A program made the position numbers and the translations under genes. From Streptosporangiales bacterium (GTDB lineage: Bacteria > Actinomycetota > Actinomycetes > Streptosporangiales > WHST01), in the NCBI GenBank assembly GCA_009379955.1, contig WHST01000002.1, positions 1 through 64,000 of the forward strand: 64,000 nucleotides of DNA, in the 5' to 3' direction. The notes under the pieces are model-generated. The model made no database searches. It saw only the letters and a program-made list of their open reading frames with translations, and was not told the DNA's origin. Positions 53,869 to 63,152 of the stretch are shown here, piece after piece (position 1 is the stretch's first letter; every line of letters starts with the position of its first letter).

Positions 53869-55182
53869 ATGAGTGCGTTCGATCTGTGGCCGTTCGAGAA
53901 CGTCCGGTCGGTGGGACGACGCGGCGAGCTCGAGGTCCTCGAGGGCACCTCGCCCGACGGTCTGCCGGTGACGATCACGCGGGTCGCGCCCGGCGCGGCC
54001 CAGGACAGCGCGACGCGGCGGCGGTTCCGTGACGCCGTCGAGGCGGCCACCCGGCAGGCCGGTCCCGACGACCCGCCGATCATGTGGGCCGACACGTCCA
54101 CCCTCGTGCCCTGGGCGGCGACGTACGACGACGTCGCGCACCGCGGGGCGGACGTCATCGGCGGCATCTTCGAGTCCGGTGCCGGCGCACCGGCGGAGCC
54201 GGCCGGGCCGGGGCGGAGCGTCCACCACCCCACCTCGTTCGGCGAGAAGAGCGTTCCCGCCCTCGACGAGTTCGACTCGGTCGCGCACCAGACCGGCCAC
54301 GACACCGGTCCCGGCCTGCCGCCCCCGCCGGGCTACGGCCCTGTGCACCATCCATCCGATCCCGGCCGCGGTCCCGCCGGGCCGCCGCCGATGCCCGGCC
54401 CGCCCGCACCGGCCCCGCCGGGTGGTCCCGGACGCGGTCCGCTCTACGTCGGCCTGGGGGTCGCCGGCATCGTGGTGGTCGCGCTCCTCGGCACCCTGAT
54501 CTCGTTCGGCCTCACCCGTGACCGCGACGTCTCGGCCGAGCCGGGCTCGACGCCGTCGTCGTCCACGTCGATCCCGGCCACCGCGCCATCGACGCAGTTC
54601 TCCACCGGTCCTGGCTCGCCGTCGCCGACGCTGTCGGGCACCCCCACGGGCACGCCGAGCCAGGTGAAGCCGACGCTGAAGAACCGCAAGGCGGTCGCCG
54701 TCTACGGCTCCACCTGGAAGTCGAGCGACAAGACCTTCACGATGGCGTTCACGCACCTGGGCTGGGCGTTCCGCGCGCCGAGCGACTGGGACTGCCTGGT
54801 CACGAAGAACTCGCCGAGCAAGAAGCAGATCAACTGCACGAAGCTGGGCGCGCCCGACGACTCGTCGCGGCGGGTGATCATCGTCGACCGGCTGTGCAGC
54901 GGTGACTCGTGCAGCGCGTTCGAGCGGAAGAGAGCCGAGACCGACCTCTGGGGCAAGCGGCCGAAGCTGAAGAAGAAGGACTCCACGACCAAGTTCCTCG
55001 CCGGCACCTTCACCAACACGCAGAACAAGAAGAAGTACTTCGGTTACTACATGGGCCACTACTACAAGAACTCCTCGGGCAAGCTCAACCGGCACGTTCT
55101 CGCGTACGGCGACGGCCCGGTCGGCAGCATCGGCACCCAGGTCCAGAAGACCATCAACGACATCCGCACGCAGTCCGGCTAG
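53869..55182 (+). CDS. Membrane protein with kinase-N-lobe-like domain (copy 1)
   Basis: 437 residues. The N-terminal 70 residues (VRSVGRRGELEVLEGTSPDG with TITRVAPG) resemble the small lobe of a Ser/Thr kinase, with a glycine-poor loop and no Lys; there is no catalytic lobe. A Pro/Gly-rich linker (residues 90-190) leads to one membrane helix (YVGLGVAGIVVVALLGTLIS). The outside has a Thr/Ser/Pro stalk and a Cys-containing domain (WDCLVTKN, INCTKLG, DRLCSGDSCSAF). A second copy follows. It may be a wall or signal sensor without kinase activity. Confidence 0.75.
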   Translation: MSAFDLWPFENVRSVGRRGELEVLEGTSPDGLPVTITRVAPGAAQDSATRRRFRDAVEAATRQAGPDDPPIMWADTSTLVPWAATYDDVAHRGADVIGGIFESGAGAPAEPAGPGRSVHHPTSFGEKSVPALDEFDSVAHQTGHDTGPGLPPPPGYGPVHHPSDPGRGPAGPPPMPGPPAPAPPGGPGRGPLYVGLGVAGIVVVALLGTLISFGLTRDRDVSAEPGSTPSSSTSIPATAPSTQFSTGPGSPSPTLSGTPTGTPSQVKPTLKNRKAVAVYGSTWKSSDKTFTMAFTHLGWAFRAPSDWDCLVTKNSPSKKQINCTKLGAPDDSSRRVIIVDRLCSGDSCSAFERKRAETDLWGKRPKLKKKDSTTKFLAGTFTNTQNKKKYFGYYMGHYYKNSSGKLNRHVLAYGDGPVGSIGTQVQKTINDIRTQSG

Positions 55183-55195
55183 GGAACGGCGGCAC

Positions 55196-56314
55196 ATGCA
55201 CGACGGCTCGTGGCCGTTCACCGACGTGCGTACGGTCGGGCGCCGAGGCGACCTCCTCGTGCTGGAGGGCACCGCCCCCGACGGCGTGCCGGTGACGATC
55301 ACGCGGCTGGCTCCCGGCCCGGCCACCGACCCCGCCACGCACCGCCGCTTCCACGAGGCGGTCGAGGAGATGCGGCGCCGCACGGGTCCCGGCGACCCGC
55401 CGATCACATGGTGGGACACCAGGACACTGTCGCCGTGGATCGCCACGTACGCGGACACGTCGCACCGGGGTGCCGACCAGCTCGCCGGCTACTTCGCGCC
55501 GTCACACGCGCCGGGCCGGTACCCGCCGCCACCGGCGTACACGCCCGCTCCGGCCGGGCCGGCACCCGACGCCGCCCTCGCGAGCGTGGGCCGCCGATTC
55601 CTGCCGCGGATCATCGCCGCCGGCGCCGCCGTCGTGGTGCTCGTCATGACCCTCGCGGTCGTGGGTGCGGTGGTGCGCAGCGGGAGCGAGGCGACACCGT
55701 CGGAGAGCTCGACGCTGGCGGGCGTCCCGACCGGCTACCCGACCTCGTCGAGCAGCCCGAGCATGACCACCGGCGGCCCGACCGCCACTCCCGCGCCCAA
55801 GCCGACGCTGCGCAGGGTCAAGCCGAAGGCGGTGTACGGACCGACCTGGAAGTCGGGCGACGACACCTACACGATGGCCTTCGCCGGCGACGACTACGCG
55901 TTCCGCGCACCGGGTGACTTCGACTGCTTCCGCGCGGGCGCCACGTCGCGCGACACGTACATCCGCTGCACCAAGCTGCTCGCCGTGCCCGAGGAGTCCA
56001 GGCGTCTCACCGTGATCAACCAGGTCTGCGCGAAGACGACCTGCACCTCGACGGAGTGGAAGTCGATGGTGCGGCGGCTCGGCGTCGCGCCGAAGAAGTG
56101 GAAGACCAAGGACAAGACGACGAGGTACGCGGTCGAGACGTTCAGGAACGAGCAGAACGGCGAGAAGTACTTCAGGTACTACCTCAGCCACACCTACCCG
56201 GACGACGACGGGAAGCTCGGCAGGCACGTGAGCGCGGTCGCCGAGACGCCCGTGGGGAAGTACGCCGGGCAGCTGCAGAAGACCGTCAACGACATCCGTA
56301 CCCAGTCGGGGTGA
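55196..56314 (+). CDS. Membrane protein with kinase-N-lobe-like domain (copy 2)
   Basis: 372 residues, a diverged duplicate of the gene before it with the same order: WPFTDVRTVGRRGDLLVLEG, short linker, membrane helix (IIAAGAAVVVLVMTLAVVG), Ser/Thr/Pro stalk, and a Cys domain (FDCFRAGAT, IRCTKLL, QVCAKTTCTS). Both end in the identical KTxNDIRTQSG. The second copy has a much shorter linker. No enzyme motif is intact. The stop overlaps the fumarylacetoacetase start (GTGA at 56311). Confidence 0.75.
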   Translation: MHDGSWPFTDVRTVGRRGDLLVLEGTAPDGVPVTITRLAPGPATDPATHRRFHEAVEEMRRRTGPGDPPITWWDTRTLSPWIATYADTSHRGADQLAGYFAPSHAPGRYPPPPAYTPAPAGPAPDAALASVGRRFLPRIIAAGAAVVVLVMTLAVVGAVVRSGSEATPSESSTLAGVPTGYPTSSSSPSMTTGGPTATPAPKPTLRRVKPKAVYGPTWKSGDDTYTMAFAGDDYAFRAPGDFDCFRAGATSRDTYIRCTKLLAVPEESRRLTVINQVCAKTTCTSTEWKSMVRRLGVAPKKWKTKDKTTRYAVETFRNEQNGEKYFRYYLSHTYPDDDGKLGRHVSAVAETPVGKYAGQLQKTVNDIRTQSG

Positions 56315-57513
56315 GCGTCGTGGAGACCTGGGCGCCGGTGCCGCCCGACAGTCCGTTCGGCCTCGCGACCCTGCCGTACGGCGTCTTCGCGCCGCACGAC
56401 CGCGCGCCCCGCGCCGGCGTCCGCGTGGGCGACCACGTGCTCGACCTGGCGACGGCGCTCGACGACCCGGTGTTCGACGCGCCGACGCTGAACGGCTTCC
56501 TCGCCCAGGGCCCCGCGCGGTGGGCGGAGGTCCGTGACCGGCTCACCCGCCTGCTGAGCGACGAGCGGCACCGGCTCGACGTCGAGCCGGCCCTCTACCC
56601 GCTCGACCGAGTGGCGCTGCGGTTGCCGGTCGAGGTCGCCGACTACGTCGACTTCTACGCCAGCGAGCACCATGCGGCCAACCTCGGGCGCATCCTGCGG
56701 CCCGGTACCGAGCCACTGACCCCGAACTGGAAGCACCTGCCGATCGGCTACCACGGACGCGCGGGAACGATCGTCGTGAGCGGCACCGACGTCCACCGGC
56801 CGTGCGGGCAGCTCAAGCCGCCGGACGCCGCGCGACCGGAGCTCGGTCCCTCGCAGCGCCTCGACATCGAGGTCGAGGTCGGCTTCGTCGTCGGCGTGCC
56901 GTCCGCGCCCGGGCGACCCGTTGGCGTCGCCGACTTCGCCGACCACGTCTTCGGTGTCTGCCTCGTCAACGACTGGTCGGCCCGCGACATCCAGGCGTGG
57001 GAGTACGTGCCGCTGGGGCCGTTCCTCGGCAAGTCGTTCGCCACCTCGGTGTCGCCGTGGCTCGTGCCGCTCGCGGCCCTCGACCACGCGCGGATCGCGC
57101 CACCCGCACGCGACCCCGAGCCGCTGCCGTACCTGCGTGACGCCGACGACTGGGGTCTCGACCTGCGGCTGGAGGCGAGCCTCAACGGGCAGCCGCTGTC
57201 GCGCCCGTCGTACGCGGCGATGTACTGGACGCCCGCGCAGATGCTCGCCCACCTGACGGTCAACGGCGCCTCCCTGCGCACCGGCGACCTGTACGCCTCG
57301 GGCACGGTCTCGGGACCCGAGCCGGCGCAGTGGGGCTCGCTGGTCGAGCTGTCACGCGGCGGCAGCGAGCCGGTCGAGCTGCGCGACGGCACGCGACGGT
57401 CCTTCCTCGAGGACGGCGACGAGGTCACCATCACCGCCACCGCGCCGGGCCCGGACGGGCAGGTCATCGGCCTCGGCGAGGTCACCGGCCGCATCCTCCC
57501 GCCGAACGTCTAG
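56311..57513 (+). CDS. fahA: Fumarylacetoacetase
   Basis: 400 residues from GTG 56311 (or GTG 56320). YVDFYASEHHAANLGRILRP, then LTPNWKHLPIGYHGRAG and VVSGTDVHRP are typical. LDIEVEVGFVVG gives the metal-binding Glu pair; LVNDWSARDIQAWEYVPLG and FLGKSFATSVSPW complete the site. It splits fumarylacetoacetate into fumarate and acetoacetate in tyrosine breakdown (EC 3.7.1.2). No other tyrosine-pathway gene is in this window. Confidence 0.93.
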   Translation: MSVVETWAPVPPDSPFGLATLPYGVFAPHDRAPRAGVRVGDHVLDLATALDDPVFDAPTLNGFLAQGPARWAEVRDRLTRLLSDERHRLDVEPALYPLDRVALRLPVEVADYVDFYASEHHAANLGRILRPGTEPLTPNWKHLPIGYHGRAGTIVVSGTDVHRPCGQLKPPDAARPELGPSQRLDIEVEVGFVVGVPSAPGRPVGVADFADHVFGVCLVNDWSARDIQAWEYVPLGPFLGKSFATSVSPWLVPLAALDHARIAPPARDPEPLPYLRDADDWGLDLRLEASLNGQPLSRPSYAAMYWTPAQMLAHLTVNGASLRTGDLYASGTVSGPEPAQWGSLVELSRGGSEPVELRDGTRRSFLEDGDEVTITATAPGPDGQVIGLGEVTGRILPPNV

Positions 57514-57519
57514 ACCGGG

Positions 57520-57554
57520 TTGACTTTGACATAAAGATGGGCTAGACGTAGCCT
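57520..57554 (+). promoter_or_regulatory. Two interleaved promoters for the HicA/HicB-type pair
   Basis: TTGACT (57520-57525) with TAGACG (57543-57548) and TTGACA (57526-57531) with TAGCCT (57549-57554), each pair 17 nt apart. The first would start mRNA near GTG 57555, the second near 57561, a few bases before ATG 57567. Both give a leaderless or near-leaderless mRNA. Confidence 0.55.
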
Positions 57555-57566
57555 GTGGCCAAGCCG

Positions 57567-57719
57567 ATGAAGACCCGGGAAGTCGACCGGGCACTGCGCG
57601 GGAACGGGTGCACCGTGAAGAGCGACGGCGGTCCACACACCACGTGGGCCTGCCCTTGCGGCATGCACACTGCCGACATCCAGCGGATGATCTGCCTGCC
57701 GAAGGGATGGCTGCAATGA
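57567..57719 (+). CDS. HicA-like toxin (short)
   Basis: 50 residues from ATG 57567, beginning MKTREVDRALRGNGCTV, then SDGGPHTTWACPCG, with the conserved G-x-H pattern (GGPHTTW) that carries the catalytic His of HicA mRNA interferases. GTG 57555 would add four residues. The tail PKGWLQ is short compared with usual HicA proteins of 60-80 residues and lacks the PRH motif (here IQRMI), so activity is open. The stop overlaps the next gene (ATGA). Confidence 0.72.
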   Translation: MKTREVDRALRGNGCTVKSDGGPHTTWACPCGMHTADIQRMICLPKGWLQ

Positions 57720-58093
57720 GCACCTACCGCGTGCGCGCCGTACGGTGGGAGCACGGCTGGGAACTCCACGTCGACGGCGTCGGCGTCACTCAGTCTCACG
57801 GGCTCGGTGACGCTGAGATGATGGCTCGCGACCTCATCCACCGCCGTTGCGACATCCCCGTCGACGGCTTCGACCTTGACATCACGCCAGAGGTCGGTGA
57901 CGGCCTCGATGACGAGGTCCGCGCCGCACGCGAGGAGGTCGCCGCCGCCGACGCCGCTCAACGTCGCGCCGCGGCCCGGTCACGCGCCATCGCCCGGCGG
58001 ATGAAGGAACAGGGGATGTCCGGTCGTGACATCGCCGTCGTGTTGGGTGTATCGCCGCAGCGCGTGTCGCAGCTGACGCGTAAGGCCGGTTGA
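57716..58093 (+). CDS. HicB-like antitoxin with C-terminal HTH
   Basis: 125 residues from ATG 57716. Residues 1-65 form the HicB-like partially degraded RNase-H fold (YRVRAVRWEHGWELHVDG, then SHGLGDAEMMARDLI). A coiled-coil-like linker (residues 65-95) follows and the end is an HTH: MSGRDIAVVLGVSPQRVSQL. It should bind the toxin and its own promoter. It is coupled to the toxin by the ATGA overlap. Confidence 0.78.
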   Translation: MSTYRVRAVRWEHGWELHVDGVGVTQSHGLGDAEMMARDLIHRRCDIPVDGFDLDITPEVGDGLDDEVRAAREEVAAADAAQRRAAARSRAIARRMKEQGMSGRDIAVVLGVSPQRVSQLTRKAG

Positions 58094-58119
58094 CTCGGAC
58101 CCTGCCAGGCGCCGGACGA

Positions 58120-58141
58120 CCTTGACACGGTAGTGGTAAGG
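58120..58141 (+). promoter_or_regulatory. MerR-type interrupted palindrome upstream of merR-ahcY
   Basis: CCTT-n2-CAC-n4-GTG-n2-AAGG at 58120-58141 is a perfect interrupted dyad. TTGACA (58122-58127) lies in it. It ends 10 bases before the MerR start. MerR dimers bind such dyads between -35 and -10, so the gene is likely self-regulated and controls ahcY with it. Confidence 0.55.
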
Positions 58142-58151
58142 TTTCGTCGCG

Positions 58152-58525
58152 ATGGACGGGCTGACGATCGCGGAGGCGGCGGCGACCACGGGGTGGTCGG
58201 CGCGCATGCTCCGGTACATCGAGGATGCGGGGCTGGTCGCCCCGCAGCGCTCGGCGTCCGGGTACCGCCTCTACGGTCCCGAGCAGCTGCAACGGCTGCG
58301 CACGCTGCGCGAGCTGCTGCAGGAGTTTGACATCGGGCTGTCCGAGATGGGCTTCGCCCGCCGGCTCCGTACGGAGGAGCCGCTGCGGACGTCCGTCGAG
58401 GAATGGCTCGCCGCGACACCCGCCCGGCCGGTCCACGTGGACGCGTCGGACTGGCTTCGCTGGGAACAGGACAAGCACGAGAAACTGCTGGCCACGGCGC
58501 CGGCCGTACCCGAGGAGCACAACAG

Positions 58526-58529
<4 letters not shown>
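58152..58529 (+). CDS. MerR-family transcription regulator
   Basis: 125 residues. [32 protein letters not shown] is the Mer[23 protein letters not shown] the wing and helix. The following part (residues 75-125) is short, without an obvious metal site. The stop overlaps ahcY (ATGA at 58526), so they are translated together. MerR genes linked to ahcY are found in several actinobacteria. What it senses is not known; a methylation-cycle metabolite would be logical. Confidence 0.9.
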
Positions 58530-59959
<1,430 letters not shown>

Positions 59960-59968
59960 CCGGCGCGC

Positions 59969-60007
59969 TGTCCCGGTCCTCGACCCTCGTGGTCGCGGGC
60001 CGGGACA
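59969..60007 (+). terminator. Inverted repeat after ahcY
   Basis: TGTCCCGG (59969-59976) and CCGGGACA (60000-60007) pair over 8 bp with a 23-nt loop, just after the ahcY stop and before the second ahcY-like gene. No T-tract. A weak terminator or an attenuator. Confidence 0.35.
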
Positions 60008-60025
60008 CCGGCCGTCACCTCTGTC

Positions 60026-61306
60026 ATGGCGACGAAGAGACGTAGCGCGACGCACAGCGTCGCCGACCTCGGGCTGGCGCCGTTCGGCGTGCGCCGGATC
60101 GAGTGGGCGGCGCGCGCGATGCCGGTGCTCGAACAGGTGCGTACGCGGTTCGAGGCGGAGCGCCCGTTCGACGGCGTGCGCATCGCGGCCTGCATGCACG
60201 TCACCGCCGAGACCGCCCACCTCGTCCGCACGCTCGCGGCGGGTGGTGCCGACGTCGCCCTCTGCGCCGCCAACCCGCTCTCCACGCAGGACGACACCGC
60301 CGCAGCACTCGTCCGCGAGTACGGCATCTCCGTCCATGCCGCCGCCGGGGTCGACCGCGACGGCTACTACGCGCACATCGACGCGGCCCTCGACGCCAAG
60401 CCCGACCTCGTGCTCGACGACGGCTGCGACCTGACGAGCACCCTGCACGCGCACCGACCCGAGCTGCTCGACCGCGTGCGCGGCGGCTGCGAGGGCACCA
60501 CGACCGGCGTCGTCCGGCTGCGGCAGATGACGAGGGCCGGCGCGCTGCGCGTCCCGATGCTCGCGGTGAACGACACCCGTACCAAGCGGATGTTCGACAA
60601 CCGTTACGGCACCGGGCAGTCGACGGTCGACGCGATCATGCGGGCGACGAACATGCTGCTGGCCGGCCGCACCGTCGTGGTCGCCGGCTTCGGCTACTGC
60701 GGACGCGGCGTCGCCGAACGCGCGCGCGGTCTCGGCGCCCACGTCGTCGTCACCGAGATCGACCCGATCAAGGCGCTCGACGCCACGATGCAGGGCTACC
60801 CGGTCGAGCCGATGGAGGTCGCGGCCGCGCGCGGCGACGTCTTCGTCACGGTGACCGGCAACCGCGACGTCGTCACCGCCGACCACTTCGCGCTGATGAA
60901 GGACGGCGCGGTGCTCGCCAACTCCGGGCACTTCGACGTCGAGATCGACGTCCGTGCCCTCCGCGAGCTGGCCGACGACGTCGTCCCCGCCGTCCGCCCG
61001 CACGTCGACGAGTACGTCCTGCGCGACGGCAGGCGGCTGCTGCTGATCTCGGAGGGACGTCTCGCCAACCTCGGCGCCGCCGAGGGACACCCGGCGTCGG
61101 TCATGGACCTGTCGTTCGCCGGACAGGCGCTCGCCACGGCCTGGCTCGCGGCCAACGCCGACACGCTCGACCCGGGTGTCCACGACGTGCCCGAGGACAT
61201 CGGCAGGGACGTCGCGGCACTCGCGCTGGAGGCGCTCGGCGTCCGCATCGACGCGCTCACGACGGAGCAACGCCGCTACCTCGGCTCCTGGGAGCACGGC
61301 TCCTAA
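60026..61306 (+). CDS. Second adenosylhomocysteinase-like protein (archaeal/Thermotoga-type)
   Basis: 426 residues, the short form without the insertion of about 40 residues and without the C-terminal Lys-Tyr extension. ACMHVTAETAHLVRTL keeps the catalytic His; LDDGCDLTSTLHA the Asp; NDTRTKRMFDNRYGTGQS the Lys-Asp-Asn; the NAD loop is VAGFGYCGRGVAERA. At the position of the second Glu of EETTTG it has Gly (CEGTTTG, Gly157, codon 60494-60496). It lies directly behind ahcY. It may act on a related nucleoside thioether or be inactive. Confidence 0.88.
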   Translation: MATKRRSATHSVADLGLAPFGVRRIEWAARAMPVLEQVRTRFEAERPFDGVRIAACMHVTAETAHLVRTLAAGGADVALCAANPLSTQDDTAAALVREYGISVHAAAGVDRDGYYAHIDAALDAKPDLVLDDGCDLTSTLHAHRPELLDRVRGGCEGTTTGVVRLRQMTRAGALRVPMLAVNDTRTKRMFDNRYGTGQSTVDAIMRATNMLLAGRTVVVAGFGYCGRGVAERARGLGAHVVVTEIDPIKALDATMQGYPVEPMEVAAARGDVFVTVTGNRDVVTADHFALMKDGAVLANSGHFDVEIDVRALRELADDVVPAVRPHVDEYVLRDGRRLLLISEGRLANLGAAEGHPASVMDLSFAGQALATAWLAANADTLDPGVHDVPEDIGRDVAALALEALGVRIDALTTEQRRYLGSWEHGS

Positions 61307-62067
61307 CGAAGCGCCGTGGGGCTCCAGCCGGGTTGCATGCGCAGGGCCTCGCGGCGGCGGCGTTCGGCGAGGACGGCGGAGAGGTAGACGTACGGCGGGT
61401 ACTCCGGGGGTGGCGGGGGGGTGACCCGGCTCGACACCTGGGCGGCGATGCGGCGGCCGAGCTGGTCGGCGATCGCGGGGGTGAAGTCCTCGTACCTGGT
61501 GAGGTACTGCCGGGCGGTCAGCGCGAGGTCGTCGTCGAGCAGCGCCAGCTCCAGCGTCGCCGCCCAGGCCTCCGCGCCCTGCGGCATCTCGACCATGAGC
61601 CGGCGGCGCCCCGGCGTGCGCTCGCCGATGACCATCGTGCCGGTGAAGACGTCGCCGAGCCGCTTGCCCCGATGGTTCACGAACGACACGATGATCGACA
61701 GGAACCCGGCGGTCGCCCAGATCTCGATGACCCCGGTCAGGGCGCGGAAGAGCGCCTGCCGGAACTGTTCCGGCCCGCCGTCGTCGCGGACGACCCGCAG
61801 CCCCATGACCCACTTGCCGAACGTCTTGCCCCGCCAGAGGGTCTCGGCGACGGTCGGATAGCCGACGATGATCGTGACGTACAGGACGAGGTAGATCGCG
61901 GCCGCTGCGGCGCCGTCGAGGTCGAGTGTCGGCATCAGCCAGAACGTGACGGCGTAGAGCACGAACAGCTGCAGCACCATGTCGATGCACTTGGCCACGC
62001 CACGGCTCGCCAGCTTCGCGACACGGATGTCGAGGACGACCGCCTCACCGTTCACCAGCTCGGACAC
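61303..62067 (-). CDS. RDD-family membrane protein
   Basis: 254 residues from GTG 62067 with GGAGGGGG upstream. RVAKLASRGVAKCIDMVLQLFV is the RDD helix (Arg then Asp), then ETLWRGKTFGKWVMGLRVVRDDG, the second conserved block, and RALTGVIEIWATAGFLSIIVSF. Four membrane helices. The C-terminal 90 residues are cytoplasmic and charged. The stop overlaps the end of the converging ahcY-like gene. Role unknown; often paired with SpoIIM-type proteins, as here with the divergent gene at 62110. Confidence 0.87.
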   Translation of the reverse strand: MSELVNGEAVVLDIRVAKLASRGVAKCIDMVLQLFVLYAVTFWLMPTLDLDGAAAAAIYLVLYVTIIVGYPTVAETLWRGKTFGKWVMGLRVVRDDGGPEQFRQALFRALTGVIEIWATAGFLSIIVSFVNHRGKRLGDVFTGTMVIGERTPGRRRLMVEMPQGAEAWAATLELALLDDDLALTARQYLTRYEDFTPAIADQLGRRIAAQVSSRVTPPPPPEYPPYVYLSAVLAERRRREALRMQPGWSPTALR

Positions 62068-62097
62068 CGTGCACCCCCTCCGTCGTCGGCAACAGGT

Positions 62098-62103
62098 TAC
62101 TGT
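62098..62103 (+). promoter_or_regulatory. -10 element for leaderless spoIIM-type mRNA
   Basis: TACTGT ends 6 bases before GTG 62110, and no ribosome-binding site is present, as expected for a leaderless mRNA. The promoter is in the 42-bp space divergent to the RDD gene. Confidence 0.4.
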
Positions 62104-62109
62104 GCTGAC

Positions 62110-63111
62110 GTGGATCTGGACGTCTTCGTGTCGATGCATGCGCAGGAGTGGCGCCGGCTCGAGGAGCTCGTCAAGCGCCGCCGCCGGCTGACCGGCGCCG
62201 AGGCCGACGAGCTGGTGGAGCTCTACCAGCGAGTGAGCACCCAGCTGTCCGCGGTGCGGTCCAGCTCACCCGACCCCGGCCTGCTCACGAAGCTCTCCAC
62301 GCTCGTCGCGCGCGCCAGGTCGGCGATCACCGGTGCGCACACGCCGGCGTGGCGCGACCTGCTGCGGTTCGTGCTCGTGGTGTTCCCGACCGTGGCCTAC
62401 CGCTACCGGTGGTGGTGGCTGATCGCGGGCGCGGGCACGCTCCTCGTCAGCACCGTCACCGCCGCGTGGCTCGTCGCCAACCCCGACCTCCTCACCGAGC
62501 TCGCCCCGCCGGCGTACCTGAAGGAGTACGCGGAGGAGGACTTCGCGTCCTACTACGGCGAGTACGGCGCGAGCAGTTTCGCCGGCCGGGTGTGGACCAA
62601 CAACGTCTGGGTGTCGGCGCAGGCACTCGCGTACGGCATCATGCTCGGCGTCCCGACGGCGTACGTGCTGTGGATGAACGCCGTCAACCTCGGTATCTCC
62701 GCGGCCATCATGATCGTGTACGGCAAGGCGGAGCTGTTCTTCGGCCTCATCACGCCGCACGGCCTGCTCGAGCTCACCGCGGTGTTCCTCGCGGGTGGCG
62801 CCGGCCTGAAGCTCGGCTGGACCATCATCTCGCCCGGCCCTCGCCGCCGGCTCGAGGCGCTCGCCGCCGAGGGACGCGCGGCCGTCAGCGTCGCGCTCGG
62901 CCTCGTCGGCGTCCTGCTGGTCGCCGGCATCGTGGAGGCGTTCGTCACGCCTTCGGGGCTGCCGACATGGGCGCGCATCGCCATCGGTGTCGTCGTCGAG
63001 GTCGCGTTCCTCACCTACGTGTTCACGCTCGGCCGCCGCGCGGCCCGTGCGGGTGAGACCGGTGACCTGATGAGAGGCGAACGCGACGACGTCCTGCCCA
63101 GTGCGGGCTGA
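62110..63111 (+). CDS. Stage II sporulation protein M (SpoIIM)-family membrane protein
   Basis: 333 residues from GTG 62110. N-terminal cytoplasmic helices VDLDVFVSMHAQEWRRLEELVKRRRRLTG, then six membrane helices with NNVWVSAQALAYGIMLGVPTAYVLWMNAVNLG and LFFGLITPHGLLELTAVFLAGGAGL, both diagnostic of the SpoIIM family. In actinobacteria such genes neighbour RDD proteins and MoxR ATPases and are thought to serve membrane assembly, not only sporulation. Confidence 0.9.
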   Translation: MDLDVFVSMHAQEWRRLEELVKRRRRLTGAEADELVELYQRVSTQLSAVRSSSPDPGLLTKLSTLVARARSAITGAHTPAWRDLLRFVLVVFPTVAYRYRWWWLIAGAGTLLVSTVTAAWLVANPDLLTELAPPAYLKEYAEEDFASYYGEYGASSFAGRVWTNNVWVSAQALAYGIMLGVPTAYVLWMNAVNLGISAAIMIVYGKAELFFGLITPHGLLELTAVFLAGGAGLKLGWTIISPGPRRRLEALAAEGRAAVSVALGLVGVLLVAGIVEAFVTPSGLPTWARIAIGVVVEVAFLTYVFTLGRRAARAGETGDLMRGERDDVLPSAG

Positions 63112-63152
63112 AAAGCCGGGTCTCCGGTGCCTGTCGGCATAGGGTCGGGATC

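Noticed and set aside
60103-62109. Extension of the SpoIIM gene over the ahcY-like gene
   Set aside because: Frame is open but composition is shadow-like; family start is at 62110.
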